A DNA stretch of 64,000 bases from Endocalyx cinctus (taxonomy: Eukaryota > Ascomycota > Sordariomycetes > Amphisphaeriales > Apiosporaceae), in contig BCKC01000011.1 of the NCBI GenBank assembly GCA_001600455.1, forward strand, positions 1,081,835 to 1,145,834, in the 5' to 3' direction. The translations under genes and the position numbers were made by a program. Below the pieces are notes generated by a model. The model was not told the DNA's origin. It was given only the letters and a program-made list of their open reading frames with translations, and ran no database searches. Within the stretch, counting starts at the first letter, position 1. Every line of letters starts with the position of its first letter. Positions 35,015 through 49,634 of this stretch are shown in pieces.

Positions 35015-38000
35015 ATGAAATCATTGGATATGGATAGTAGCCCTATAGTGAGTGAGCAATGATCCTCCTCTAGTTGTAATACGCACTAATTACCATTAAT
35101 CAGAGTCGCCTCGACCTTATAAGGGCTGCTAGAGGTCTTGAAGATGATCCTTCCCCAATTCCTGAGAGGATAAGTAAGTTATGGGCTCTTTTAGAGGTGG
35201 CTGATACCCGAGCTCATGCTGTGGACGGAATCATCGTGCGTTGGCTTCTCAAAAATATGAACGGCGACACCGAAAGTTCCGAACAAATCCGTCGCTACCC
35301 TCTCACTTGGTCTGTTTTGGGTCACATATTCTCAAAAGCACCACCACAGGTATTGGGTAAAGCCCTTGCCCATGCGAAATTTATACCCGTATTGCTTAAG
35401 ACCCTAGAAGATGTCACGAAAATCAGCTCAGGGTCTGATGAGCCGAGACAAAACCCCCTGGGTTTTGGTGACAAAGTTGTTCCTTGTCAACTTCGTGAGC
35501 TTCGTACTCCTGAAGGTTGTTTCCAATCAGGCAAGCAGATTTTTTCCGCATTAAAACGACTTTTAGAAGGTGGAAGTCATTCAGTTACAGACATAACGCC
35601 TGAAGAAAGATTCGGAACTGAACACATAAAATCTTTATTCTCCTCTTCCAGCGAGGACAATCGGGACATAACATCCAAACTGTTGTTGATTTGTGATCGT
35701 TCATTAGACCTGATTCACGATCCCATCGACCAAGGCCAGGCGCCGTGGGTCGATATTATCACTACAATATGGAAATTGCGCCTTTACAATAAAGATGACA
35801 ACCTCCAATTCGCGAAGTACCTTTACCAACCTATTTGCTCAATAATCACGAAGCTTAAGCCCCATTCTAAAGAGACGTCCTCCAGAAAGGATACTGCCAA
35901 GAACATATGGATTCAACAACTTGAGTTATTTCTAAACAGGTTCCTTGTCTTCCCGGCGAGACAGAGATTCGAAAAGGATGCGAGTGTTGAGTCAGTCGAT
36001 ATTGCTTTGACAATGGCAAAAAGAAATCCTTCTGCCTCGATGACTGTGATGTGGGATCTCGTTGCTCGAACGCCGAGAGATTACAACGACCCAAAGTCAA
36101 AAGCGGGACACATGTCATGGGCTGCAACGGTCTTCAAATTATTTTTAGACGAATTGAAGCTTATGAGTGCCTCGGATCGTGATAACGTCACGTTGGCTTT
36201 TCTAGATACTGCTATCCAAACCGGATCTACACCTGATCTTGCTACACTCCGCGCAATATGCAAATCACAGGCGATTACTTCAAATGGCACAAATTGGAAT
36301 TTGGTATTGAAAATCCTCACCTGCGACCCCGACGTTTTTCTTCTGGATGATAGTCTTCTATCGGATCTTTTCAACAGAGTCAGTACCTGGGCCAGCCATG
36401 GATCTGAAAAGCAAGGGGATATTATCGACGGAATCGTTCTACCTATACAAAATCATTTCATAAAATCACGAGATCTTTCCGGCTTCGTCAACCGCTGGTT
36501 TCAATGTCTTTCTGAACTCACTAGCTCTGATTCAATGGTCTCAACTGTATGGCTTGACTCGAAGATTAGACAAGAACTCTCCGATAACTTACATAGTGCA
36601 TTATCAAATGCGCAAATCTTACGTCTGTTGGAACAATTAGTATTGCTTAGCTCGAAAACTGCGACGATCCTAGTAATGCTTGATGGCATTTGTGTTGGCA
36701 TTGAGGCTGGGTACTATGCTGGTCTCGCGTCCCAGGATTTTCTAGATAATGCAGATTCCAAGATTACCTCCATCATGCTTTTCATAAGTTCTTATGAAAG
36801 TATGCCTTCCGAGATTAAGTCATTGAAATGGAGCATTGCTAGGTGTATGACGTCGTGGGAAACATCAAATCAGCGCTCCATATTATGGGGTGAGCTCAGA
36901 CGGGACGCCAGACTCATTCTTGAGCATGGCTCCTTTGCCGATCAGGAGACATTTGAGGCCTTCGCTTTCTGCTGCAAGTTAGCCCTCGCAAACCATAATA
37001 GTGGAAATAACGAAACAGAATCTGTTCCATTGATCTTCTCTTTTCTCGAAAGAATAACAGGAGCTGTCAACACTGAAGGCATTTCACTTTTTACACGCGC
37101 AACCGGACCATATTTACAGTACTTGTTTGAACAACTTCCGAAACTCGCTGAAGATAAAAAGCAAGAGATCAACCAAATTTCCGACATACTGGTCCGGCTT
37201 TTCTGGCAAATTGTTCAGAAAGTCGGCGTCAACAATACGGCACATCTATGTGACGTCGTTCGGCCACTTCTGGAGAATTACGATGTCGAGGGTCAACCGG
37301 ACTTCCTTGATGCCCTCATTTCGCGCCCCCTTGATGCTCTTACTAGCTTAGACGAGAAATTTGGCTGGACACAGTCGTATGGCATTGCGACAGTTCTTCT
37401 CTTGCTTGAATTCCCTCGTGCAGCCTGGACAAAGGCGCGAAGAAAACAACTGATGTCTTCGTGGAAGACTCAGAGAGTTGAGATTATCAAGCGTGCTAGT
37501 AATGGTTCGCATGAGTACTTACTTGCCGTCATGAGACTGCTCTTCGAGGTTATGAAACAGCCCACATTCTACGAGGTATTTATTTCAGTTATTCCATTCA
37601 TATAATCCAAAAGAAAACCTAATTAGCGCGTAGGGCATGAATTTCGACGATCTAATCTATATATCCGAAAACATGAATTCATATAATGAAACTGTTCTAG
37701 GCATCACAGAAAGACTGTTCACCTTATCATTAAGGTAATGTTCCCAAGTTGTCGCTTTAGAATGATGCATGAGCTGACCTGTCAATAGACAAGTATTAAC
37801 CAATAGTGATGATGTGTCTAAAGCCTATGCCAATGACATATCGATTTATGTCGAAAGTTTAGGTTCCAAAAAAAAATTAAAACTAGGGCTGGCTCAGCTG
37901 CTTCTTTTGAGTGAGACTATTATCTCACTCAAGAACACATCAGAGAAGCCACATATTGCAGTTATCGATCTCCACCAGCTCAGTCAAATATTAGAGGCAG

Positions 38001-39361
38001 CAATTTTTTCATCGCTTAAGGAATTCACGTCGCTTTTAAATTTCAAGGATGATGCGACTCTTCTAATAGAAGCTTCTAACGCGCAGTCCGTGTCGACTCT
38101 CACCATGATACTCAGAGCGGCTGTAGCGGTCAATGAGATCAAACCATCAATAAAAACGCCAGGACTGTCCGATAAGTCGATTAAACGGTTAGAAAAGCTA
38201 GCAACGATATATGTGTCAGAAAATATCAGCACAGGTTGGAAGTTAAGGACATTCTTGGTTCAAAACTTTCATGATAACTATAAGACAGATAGCTTCTATT
38301 CTTGGCTAGAAGGAGGATGTGGAAGTGTTGACGAAGACTTAATATTCGGCCTTGTCGACGCATATGTTCAGAAGAAAGGTTTAGATGGTCCAGGACAATT
38401 ACTTCGCCACTTTTTCGATAGTGACCTAGCTTCAGGGTCAGTAAGAACCTTGCAAGCAGTGAGGAGACTTGTTGAGCTATATGGTAAGTCAATTATACCA
38501 CTATGAGTTCTATCGGCTGTTCATTAATCTTCTTTAGGAGCGAATGAAGAAGCAACCCATCACGAGAATGAAGTACTTGATTTTCCCATGATACACCAGC
38601 ACATAGCTCCTCTTCTTGGCCGTGCGAAAACTTTGGCTCATTTCCATGCCATAGTGGAAATTCTGCTATATCTGGTTGATAAGAAGGCTACGTTAATGTC
38701 ACAATTTAATATCGAACTAGTCATGCTCAGCGTTATTCAGGTATGTTCTGGGACTGGGCCAAAGATTGGGCAATTGCACGCAGCAGGCGAGATATATACT
38801 TGCCTCTGTAAGCTAGTTGCTGTAGTTATCAGAAAGCATAGGAAACGTATTGATGGGAGATTCCATGTGCTGATTGGCGCCTTACGAGCGCTCCTAACAT
38901 CATTAATGGCCGACCCCAAAGATCCTCTCACTAGCAACGTGGGACGACTCTCGACAGAAAAGGCAATACCAAATTTGCCTCCGTGGCTCGAGACGAGATT
39001 GAAGGCCAGACACGCAGAACGCTTCGCACGTTTGTTGACACTCATATGTGAACCCAGCGTGGCATCGGTGGTGGGCTCGCGTCTGCGCGCAAACAAACTC
39101 GACTCCGCAACAGACAAAGCCAAGCGAGTTGCAGGCCAGAATATGTATGTTGTGTTACAGATGTACATCAAGAAACAGCTTGAAAACAATGTAACTCGAG
39201 ATATCAGAAAAGCCCTTGAACCGGGCATCCACTCCATACTTCACATCACAGACCAAGACCATAAGAGAATCCTAAACGAGTCTCTAGACGCGGACGGGAG
39301 AGCCGTTTTCAGGCAGATTTGGTCCGAGTACGAGAAGTTCGGTAGGTGGAGTGGCGTTTGA
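35015..39361 (+). CDS. URB2: Nucleolar pre-ribosome protein Urb2/Npa2
   Basis: Five exons (35015-35047, 35104-37575, 37634-37734, 37789-38483, 38538-39361) give about 1374 residues, within the normal size for Urb2. Most of it is a long helical repeat protein without strong motifs. The C-terminal Urb2/Npa2 domain (about the last 250 residues) is recognisable from the cysteine-poor helices FHAIVEILLYLVDKK, the WLETRLKARHAERFARLL segment and the family ending RQIWSEYEKFGRWSGV. Urb2 works with Npa1/Urb1 and Dbp6 in early 60S assembly in the nucleolus. Exon 1 is short; ATG 35015 and ATG 35030 are in the same frame and I cannot choose firmly between them. All junctions keep frame. It is convergent with the PKS, 317 bp apart. 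Confidence 0.9.
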
Positions 39362-39678
39362 CGATGCTGTATGTAAATACGGAGGATGTGATTGGATGGG
39401 GAGACTCCTAGGAGAGGAAGAACCATGATTCATATATAGAAAGATACCCACGGCAGACTACTACGGGCAGCAGATTATGATAATTAGTTGAACGCGCTGG
39501 CGATGAGCTATTCCTCAAGTTTGGATTAGCTCCTCGATACATAGATATTTCCAGCACTAAATGGAGACGTTTCGAAACAGTTTTTTGCAACGATTACTGT
39601 GTAAAGTATGTTTGATACGTATGTAGAAGTCAGCAAGGGTTCCCAAAATGATGGTGGAATACCCATGACTCTCTGTAT
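39362..39678. other. Convergent spacer URB2/PKS
   Basis: 317 bp tail-to-tail spacer holding both 3' ends. It marks the left edge of the polyketide locus. Confidence 0.7.
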
Positions 39679-42600
39679 CTAGCGAACGGTTACAAATTTG
39701 CTCTTTTCCGCAGCTGTCTCGGCGAGCTGGTAAATGCTCGGCTTACTGATCATGTCGAATACGGACAGATCAGCACCCAGTTCCCTCGATAGCCAAGACC
39801 GCACGTCCACCGCTACTAATGAATCTACACCATACGCGTGAAGTGGCTTTGCAGGGTCGAGATTCGATAAATCGACATTCAGAACACGACATAGTTTCAA
39901 CAGCAACGCCTCTAGAACAACTTTCTCCGCTTCCTTTACCGACGCTGCGGCTGCTATTAGGGATGCATGCTTGACATCTTCGTTAATTATGGCCACATTT
40001 GATGCCGCCGCGTTTGTTTTGATCTGGCTGAGGTGGTTGAACAGAGGGTCGTTAAGCCAAGAGGGGACCGTAACACCTGCTGCGGATATCTCGAGCGGTA
40101 AGCCCGGTCGGAGCACAACCTGCGACTCGTGAAGAGGTAGAACTCCGCCACCAGAAGAATAACAGTGATAATCAAGGACCGCATGGAGTTCATCCTCGCT
40201 CATAGTATCGAACCCTGCGGACCTCATGCTATCAAGAAGTTGGGGTTTCTCTGCTACGAACCCAATCTCTTCGACGACCGGAAGGTCTAAGGAAACGGCT
40301 GGCAAGCCCTGGGAGGTTCGATACCGCGCAAGCGCGTCTTGGAAAGTGTTACCAGCTGCATAATTGGACTGTTCCCGATTACCCATAATACCCATCATGG
40401 ACGAGAGTAAAATAAAGAAGTCCAGATCAGGGAGTACGTGGTGGAGGTTCCACGATCCGTCGACTTTCGGACGAATTCCCGCTTCCCACTCAGAGAACGT
40501 CATATCTTCAAAACGATTGTCCTACAACACATTTGATTCAGTAAAAATAGGGGAGAAGGAATTATTAGGGTGGCTGCTGGGACAAAGCTTACCCTGAGTA
40601 CCAATGACCCTTGGACGCATCCTTTGATCTTCGGCATGAATTTTAAGCACCCTTCAATTGTCTTTTGAAGAGTCTCCTTATTAGTTACGTCGCACGGGGG
40701 AACCGCAACGTTCTCGCAGATTTCTTTAAGCTCGTTCACAAAATCAATTGTAGCCTCATTGGTTGGTCCCTTTCGTGAAAGCAAGATAAGATTTCTAGCA
40801 CCCCTCGAAATCATCCATCTTACGATCGATTGTCCAACTCCACCAAGACCTCCTGCAACTACGTACGACGCTTTGGGGTCGAATCGACACTCTCTGACGT
40901 TAGGAATCACAGATAGTATGTCACTTTCACGAGGCTCGAGTATGATTTTGCCTCCCAGTTCCACTTGTCCTTGCATACGTCGTAAAGCGTCTTGAAGTTT
41001 TGAGAAGGGATACGCCTCGATATTGATCTGTGGTCCTAATTTATTCTCAGCAGCAGCGAAGCTCACTGCTTTCTGGAAAATTCGCTGAGCCCTAACGGGA
41101 TTATTCTTAACCAGCGACAGGAAATCAAAGCACTCAAATCGCGCGTTACGTCGGATAGTTTCCGTCATCGAGTAAGAATTTGAGAAAGTGTCAGTTTTCG
41201 CTCCTAGTTCGATAAATCGACCGAACGGTGCCAGGCAGCTCCATGTCGCTCTCAAGGCATCTCCTGACAGTGAGTTGAGAATCAGGTCAACTCCGCGAGA
41301 ATTTGTTAGCCGCAGTATATCGTCCTTAAAGGACAGATCTCTCCTTGAAAATATATGATCTTTGGGTATGTTGAACTGGGCTTGGACGAAGCTGCAAGTC
41401 TCAATATCGTTCGCGGTTACGAATATTTCAAAACCCTTGCGCTGGGCTATACTGATTGCAGCATGGGCCAATCCGCTTGGAATCCAATGGATCAATACCT
41501 TTTCTCCTTCTTGAATATTCCCTGACTCGAGGAAAATAGCATACGCGGTAGAATACGCGTAAGGGATAGCCGCCGCTTCTGTCCACGATGTTGCATTTGG
41601 AATTCTAGAAGAGAAACTCTCTTGCAGTCTGACATGTGTCTTAACCGTACCAGACGTGGAAATTCCAAAGATTCTGTCCCCTACTTGGAAGTTTGACACC
41701 GCAGAGCCGATTTTACGGACAACACCTGATGCTTCGAGCCCCAAAATAACATCCTCGTCGACTTGACCCAGAACCATAGCTAAATCAACGGCATTGAGGC
41801 CACATGCCATTGTCTTGATTTCGATTTCGTCTTCTCTGAGAGGTACTTCGCTTAATGGATCATCCTTAAACCTCAACGTGTCAAATTGGCCGATGGCATC
41901 GATGCCGGCAACTAAAGGACGGTCGGGGTTCCGACCTAGTTCTTCTTCTACCGCCTCCACACCCGAAACTCGAGACTGAACGTGGTTTTCTATTTTATGC
42001 TCCTCGACAACACGAGGAATATGAGGAACATCTTCAATTACGCGAAAAGTGTTATCCATGTTCTTGCTGAAGGCTTTTAGGATCTGCAGTGAATGGCCAA
42101 TGATTGTATCGGATGAACTTGAATTGTCGAATGCAACAGTAGCAAATTCCATATCAGGCCTTTCAGCTCGCAAGACTCTAGCGAAACCTGTCACTAAATC
42201 TTGGTCTGGATTCTCATTACCATCTCTACCGATCCATAACAAGGTTTTGCAGTGCTGCACCACATATTTCAGGGCGGTGAATTCATTATCCGACATGCTC
42301 TTTAAGAGTGGTGAAGTGAGATCGGTTAACATGATACAACTAGATCCATCGATGTTCTTGTCTGTGAGGGAAGTAATGTCGGCTATCTCGCAGCGAGTAG
42401 TCGTCGATAATTGCTCTATCATTTTTTCTGCAACCTCTTTCTGCAATGATGACTCGCTTTGGGTCACGACATACACTTCATTCGGCGGTGAAATAGTTGT
42501 CTCGCTCACGCTGGCTGTTGATACCAGAATAGAACAGACCTGATCTGACGGATCAGGGAAATCGTGGAACTCTGCGTCAAGTCCCGAGAATCCGGTAGCT

Positions 42601-45600
42601 TTCAAATGAGCGTCCCAGCTACGAGCTGTCATTAACGGACCTCTTCGTCGCTCGTCTTCTTCGGACAGCCACCAACCTGATAGCGTGCCAAAGATTAGGT
42701 TCATGGTAATATTAGACGGTTGGATTCCCTCGTAGAGTAGCAGTTTGCCTCCTGGTTTTAATAGCATCCTAACATTTTTCAGGGTCGCTTCGATATTCTT
42801 CGTCGCATGTAGCACATTTGCTGCGATGATAATATCATATTTGTCCCCTTCAAATCCTTGATCAACGGGGTTTTTCTCTATGTTCAGCGTGCGGAAGCTC
42901 ATGCGGTCCAGGTTATCTTTAAATACGTTGCGTGCCTCTTCAAAGAAAGCAGGAGAAAGATCAGTGAATTCGTATTGCTTGAATCGTTGACTGCTTTGGT
43001 TCAGCATCCGCATGATCGATCTCGTCGTCCCTCCGGTCCCAGCGCCAATCTCTAAAAACTGCATGGATGGATTCTTGTGGACCAATACGTCGATGTAGCT
43101 ACATAGCTTCAAAAAACACTTCTGGGCACCCCATCCAGTCTGGTAGAAATCCTCGGCTAATTTGGTGTTGAAGAAGACCTCTAGCGCATCCACGCTGCCG
43201 TTTAGGATACCTGGTAACGCTTTACCAACGGCAACGAGTAGCCTTCCTTCAGCTGATACCTGGACGGATTCCTCAATTCTTGAAAGCTCAATATCCTCGA
43301 TAGGCTGATAAGCTGTTTCTTCGATGACTTGTTTCAGCCAATTTGTATATAATTTGTGATGGTGTGGCATATTATCCGTCGACCAATCATGATCTGCTCG
43401 TAGGGCACGACGGAGATACTCTGTTGACATCCTCTCGTACGTCGATAAGGGGTATGAAGGGTCGTTCTCTTGAACTGTGCCTTTGATAGACTTACACGGG
43501 TCTACTAGGGCAGGGTCGGGTTTCCATCCAATGTTGAAAGCAATATTCTTAGCTGAGTCCTTAGACGCGGATGAATCACTAGCGGGGACTGCTTTTATGA
43601 TGAACCCTGATCCACAAAACATCACGTGTCCTGTCTCTGCACAGATAGCATTGAATGAGGCTTCGGACTTCTGAGGTCCCTTGTGCTGTGCCTGAGTCGA
43701 TACTACGTAAGATTCCTGAAGTCCAATGATCTTGGAAGATACCCATAATTCTTTAGCATAATACGGTACTCTGGCCATACCAGAACGCCTTGATTCGATC
43801 GTCAACGGGACAAGTGTAGCCTGAAAACCCCCATCAATGGTCACGGGATGTACCAGATGAGGTTGGAGATAGCCGTGAGGCATGCGCTCTTTGATCAAGG
43901 GGACCATGTTTCTGACTTTGACTGTGGCTGTTAGGTCTTTCCCGATAGAAACTTCATTTAATGATTTAAAGAGCGGCCCAAATTCATTTCCAGAGTTCTT
44001 CATTATGTCATAGATGGTTTGTGGCTGGATTGACTTCATCCCCTTGGTGCTGTGAGGTGCTGTGAAGTCGCTCAGCTCTGTGCTGGGCTCGTATTGTGCT
44101 TGGATATATCCCGTGCAATGCTCCCTCCACTCCTCTCCATCAAAAGTGAACAGTTGAAATTCGTTCCAGTTTGGCTCCCGTGATGGTCTTAAGTAAAAGT
44201 GTGACTCGATGCCGTCGTTGTCTTCGGGAACTTTCAGAGCGCGATGAAACGAGACGTCTCTAAAGCTGAAGCCTTGCAGTATCTTGTCCTTATCGCACAC
44301 TTGACGGCTCGCCTCAATAGCCATGACGAGCATTCCAGCAGCCGGATAAAGCACATCACCAAAAACTTTGTGATCTTCCAGCCAGGGATTCTCCGAAATG
44401 CAGATACGGTTTCGCCAGATACCATTGTGTTTATTCCAGTCTGCGGCAGGGGCGCCCAAGAGCTCATGTCGGACAATAGATGTCATTCTGAGATTCTTAC
44501 TGAGCCTGCTCTCAAACCAATACTCATTGGCATGATTGAATGGATAGCTAGGTAGATCTGTTAACATGAGTCTTGTGGATTCTGAAGATTCTGAAGCCTT
44601 ATTTATTACTCCTAAGTCGATAGGATAGCCTCGGCTCCATAACGATCCCGCAGCTTCTAGTACCGATTCATTCGCTGGTTGAGACCTCTTAAGCATTGAC
44701 TGGTAATTAATCTTATCTTCTTTCTGAGCCCGAGTGGCAATGTTTCTCAAGGGGCCCTTAAGGGCACAATGCGGACCGATTTCGAGGAAGTCGGTAGTCG
44801 AGTCCAACCCCTTAGATCCATCATCCACAGCATCTCCAATCATAATTCCCACGGCTTCGTTAAAGCGAACAGGTGAGATCAAGTTGTCGGCCCAATAAGT
44901 AGGTTCTCGGAGCTTGGAAGGACAGATACGTCCCCCGCGGGTCGACGAGTAGAACTCTGGAGTAATTTGCTGTTCACGCGACGGGACCGGATCGATTTCG
45001 CCGATTAAAGACACATACTCTTCGTATATAGCTTTCATGTGACGTGAGTGATATGCTAGCTCAACATTTAGCTTTCGCGCAAATATTTTTCGCCTTATTA
45101 ATAGCTCGACAAGAGCGTCCACTTTCAACAAGTCGCCGCTAACGGTCTGGCTGTCATGACTGTTCATACAGGCAATCTCTAAGGTTCCATCACCCAGAGT
45201 CTTGTCGACTTCGCGTATGCAGGCCTCTGTCTGCTCTTTATCCAGAGCTACGGCTGCCATGCCAGTTTTAGGCCGCGATTCTATGGCAGATAGCTTGGCA
45301 CACAGTTTGCCGCGGTAATAAGAAATTCTCCATGCAGACTCTCTCGAGATGTGACCCGCAGAGTAGGCCGCAGCAACTTCACCAGACGAATGTCCCGCGA
45401 TAGAGTGCGGATACACATTCCACGACGCTAAGAGGTCCACCAAAGCGATCTGTAATGCAGTACAGAGCGGTTGCGAGAACTCGGCTTGGTTTACTCGAGA
45501 ATTAGACTTGTCTTTGCATAATTCATCTAATAGCACAAAAACATTAGCGATGATATTAATGGCAAAAAATAGGATATCCCAGACTTACACATTAATGACC

Positions 45601-47910
45601 AACCACAATCAAGCTTCTGGTTGAAATATTCGTCAGCATCATAAATGCTCTTTCGAAAGGTAGGGTAAGTCATCAACTCGCAACCCATAGCTGGCCACTG
45701 TGCACCCTGGCCTGTAAATATGAATGCCAGCCGTGGTTCATTTATGGCTCTCATAGCAAATGATTTTTCTTTCATTGCAGCGCGTAGTCCTGTCTTTGAG
45801 CTAGCAACGGTAAAAGATCTCCATGCGTGATGCGTTCTCTTGCACGCGAGTGTGTATGCAAAGTTGTTTAGAAATCCGGGCATATCTCCGGAACTGAGGG
45901 TTGCTGACGAAGGTTTGGCCAGAACGCAATCTAGGTATTTTTCGTAGGAGCTCTGGACGCGCGAGCAGCCGCTTTGATCGTATGCTGACCACACGTATAG
46001 TTGCGGGTTTCTTGTCTCTGAAGACGCAGTACCGTCATCAAGACAAGATGACAGATCGGATTCATCTTCGCTTCCTTCCAAAAGCGAATCGACACCACTT
46101 GAGGTACTATCGTTGTGACTTCCCGGATCACTCATCACCGGCGTGTGGACCCCATAACTTTCGACGATACCTTGAGCACTATTGAATCTTGGTGTAGTCA
46201 CGGTGCAGTGATTTCCGATACCGTTATGGTATTTTTGTAAAAAGTGAAACGCGTCATCCATTACGATATGGGCGTTTGCGCCGCCAACCCCTATCGTAAA
46301 TTTAATAAAAATCAGTGAGTAGACAGATATGTTATGATACAAGTCCTACGCGTGATACATAATAACCTGTGATAAAGAGTATAATAAAAAGTCATAGAGA
46401 TATGTGACAAATACACTCACCGAAAGAGTTGATCGACATGCGACGAAGGCCAGACTGAGGCCAGGCGACTGCTCTAGTCGGAAATGAAAGATTCCACGAG
46501 TCCTCTATCTTCGGGTTCTTCTTTTCAAATAAGGCGTTCGCAGGTATAATTCCATTTTCAAGAGTATAGACACCTTTGATGACGGAAGCGACACCAGCAG
46601 CGCCCTCCAAGTGGCCAACATTACTTTTTAAAGCCCCTACGTAGAGCGGATCCTCTGGAGATCTATGTTCGGAGAATATGTCTGCGATGGCACTCGCCTC
46701 GATGGGATCACCAATGGCAGTTCCGGTTCCGTGAGCTTCAAAGAAGCGTGTTAGGGATGGATCGAGAGAAGCCTTGGTATATACGCTTCTTATAAGGTCC
46801 GCCTGAGCAGCCCTAGTGGGCTGCGTGATTCCGGGAGATCTTCCATCCTAGTTTATCATCAGTCATATATGTACCGAAACACTTGGAATTATATAAGCGT
46901 ATCAAGGGGCTAGTGTGCATTCGACTTACCTGGTTCGTTCCAGAGTTACGTATGACAGCTCGGATGGTATCGCCATCTCGAAGAGCATCAGAAAATCTCT
47001 TAAGTATTACGACACCAAAGCCTTCTCCACGAGAGTACCCGTTGGCCCTTGAATCGAAACTGTAAGATTTTCCATCTTTTCCCAATACTCCACCCTTATC
47101 TAAAGTTAGACTAAAGTCCGGCGAGAGAATCAAGTTACAACCACCAGCGACTGCCTAAGGTTAAATGTTAATTACAGTCCTTCACGCAGACAAAAACAAA
47201 CTAACCATAGATGTCTCGCGGATTTTGAGACTTATACAGGCCTGATGAATAGCTACCAAGCTGCTCGAACAAGCGGTATCAATAGTCAGGCTCGGGCCAC
47301 GAAAGTTATAAAACCATGATACTCGGTTCGATAACATGCTGACCACGTTTCCCGTAGCTGCATATTTTAACGGTGCGTTAAAATCTTTCTCCATTATCGA
47401 CTTGTAATCGGAGGAGAAACATCCGATGTAAACGCCGGTCTGGGAACCAGACACGGCGGAAAGAGGGATTCCGGCTACGCAGAGTTAACGGGATTCCGAA
47501 CTGACCATGTGCCTCAAGAATGTTCTACGAACCATTTTCGAGCGCCTTGTATACCGATTCCATAAGCCCGCGCTGCTGCGGGTCTATGCTGGAAGCTTCG
47601 GTAGGTGTGATAGAGAAAAAGGGGGCATCAAAAGCCGAGACGCTGCCTTTTACAAAATGAGCATGACGCACTCTAGTCTGGTCGTCTATTAGTTGGAACT
47701 AGGGATGTAATGGTTTGGTGAATTGGATTCACGTACGGTGCCGTTCCTGTCGGCATCGGGGTGCCATAAGCCGTCTACATTGTATCTGTCTTTGGGCACT
47801 TCTGTTCGGGCAGATCGTCCTGCGAGGAGAAATTCATAGAACTTCTCAGCGGTGACGCTATCGCCAGGTAACCTAGCGTCTAATCCAACGATGGCGATAG
47901 GCTCATCCAT
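39679..47910 (-). CDS. Highly reducing type I polyketide synthase (KS-AT-DH-cMT-ER-KR-ACP)
   Basis: Eight exons on the minus strand (47910-47737, 47698-47533, 47474-47206, 47154-46930, 46847-46421, 46290-45589, 45526-40593, 40521-39679) join in frame to 2579 residues. KS: DTACSSSL with Cys182, EAHGTGT with His317, and His357 in KSNVGH. AT: GHSSGE with Ser701. DH: DHKVFGDVLYP with His1040 and Asp1219 in HPVTIDGG. C-methyltransferase: EIGAGTGG at 1480-1487. KR: GGLGGVG at 2213-2219, with the Ser in ILLSS (about 2339), Tyr2353 and Asn2357. ACP: GVDSL with Ser2533. The ER fold is present, but its NADPH loop reads SGLA (2005-2008) where active enzymes have GGVG, so it is probably inactive. There is no thioesterase or reductase at the end. 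It should make a C-methylated, incompletely reduced chain that needs a separate release step. Intron 1 is only 38 bp. Confidence 0.95.
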
Positions 47911-49586
47911 CTTGTTATGAGAAGTGGGTCTGGTAGGGGAAGTTATGTTGAACAGAAACGTTCCTTAAGTTCCTTGGCCGATTTATTGATTTATTTTTTC
48001 ATACGACGAAAATTTTATAGCTAACCACGAGGGACACATATCTTATGGATATTCCTCTCTTTTCTATCTACCTACGTACTTGCCTCTACGTATTTACCCA
48101 CCGTCAAGTCCGCATACGATCGACAAGCGCGGCCGAAGCAGAGAGGCATCGTCGTCATGTGCCCTCCCCCCCTCCCCCCTCTACAAGTTATAGGCAGGCG
48201 AACCACCGTCAAAAGGGTATTGCATATCATGATGCCAGCTCATGTGCCTGGGCCCGAAGATACTGCAGGCTAACGGATGGTCTAAAGAAGTGGTATGTAT
48301 ATAGTACCAGAGTTGTTAAGGATACTGTGACGCCATTTTCATAGGATCATGTTAGGAAAATTGGGTTGATCCAATACAACATTTCGGCCAGATCCGCTTA
48401 AACGGGCTCTAGGAATTATACCTGATGATATATACCGGTACATTACATGTATTCCAGCTAGTCCTTAAACTGATTCTTGCGTTCTTTAGCACTGCGAGTT
48501 ATCCTGTCTTGCATACCAACAAAACTGGAGAAGGAAGTATTTACAGAAGTAAACCTTGCCTTTCTCGTGAGATATTTGTTTATATGTATGCGAGGATCCA
48601 CCGCGACATCGACGAATTAAGGCAAGTCTACTAAAGAGATTTTTTTTATCGAGGATAAGGCTTTGAGAAGCAGTTGAAGTTCGGCTACTGCAACATTCCC
48701 CGCGTGATTTTTCAACCGTCTATCTTGTTGATGATGGCGCAGAACGTACAAGGTCAAGCTGGTCGGCTGGCAGGTTGGCAGGTTGGGTACCTCCTAGAAT
48801 GATTTACCTAGTAATTACGTTAGATACCCTACCCTAGATACTTTAGTGTAGATATTTTGGTCCGGAGAGTTTTTCTTTTTATCTGAACGTATTTGTAACG
48901 ATAAATTGCTATATATATACTAGTTGATATACCTACAAGTACTCGGTATACTATGTACATACCTATATCCTGTGTAGAGAGAAGACCAGGTTTTTTTTTT
49001 TTTTTTTTTAATATATATATAAAGACGAAACCCTCAAATACTTGGTGATCGTGTGTATGAAACCAGAATTTGAATAGGGCCTAAAGTGATTATCAAACTT
49101 ACGCATAGTCCTACGTTTGTTTCAGGGTACGGTACCAAAGAGCTGGTCTCAGGAGGTATACTACGTATACATATATGTATAGTATGTATATATATAAAAA
49201 AAGTTTTTTTTTTTTTTTTTACATGGGTTTTGGTTACGTGTAGATTGACATTAGGTATTTGGTCCTTCGTCCCAATTTGGATTTGTTCTACAATTTTGAG
49301 GATGAATGTGATCATGTTTATCATATTATCATGTTCTTCCCTTGCTTCGCCATGCCTGAATGCTGACATATTATTTGTGACGGTTCTCTTAGACTTCCAA
49401 TCGGAACTGGTTCCCACACATCGTATCCCATTATCCCAAGCCCTGGTATCATATATCCCCCTGGTTTAACATGGATCTTTATTACCTCAGCACTACATAC
49501 TACACCTATTCTAGGATTTCGAAATATTAGTGTAGTTGTAGTGCTAATACTCGCCCCATAGATAGTTACAGTTACTATTCCGTGTT

Positions 49587-49634
<48 letters not shown>

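Noticed and set aside
49034..49469. Two 127-codon open frames on opposite strands
   Set aside because: They are mirror images of the same moderately AT-rich DNA with a T-run and have no motif.
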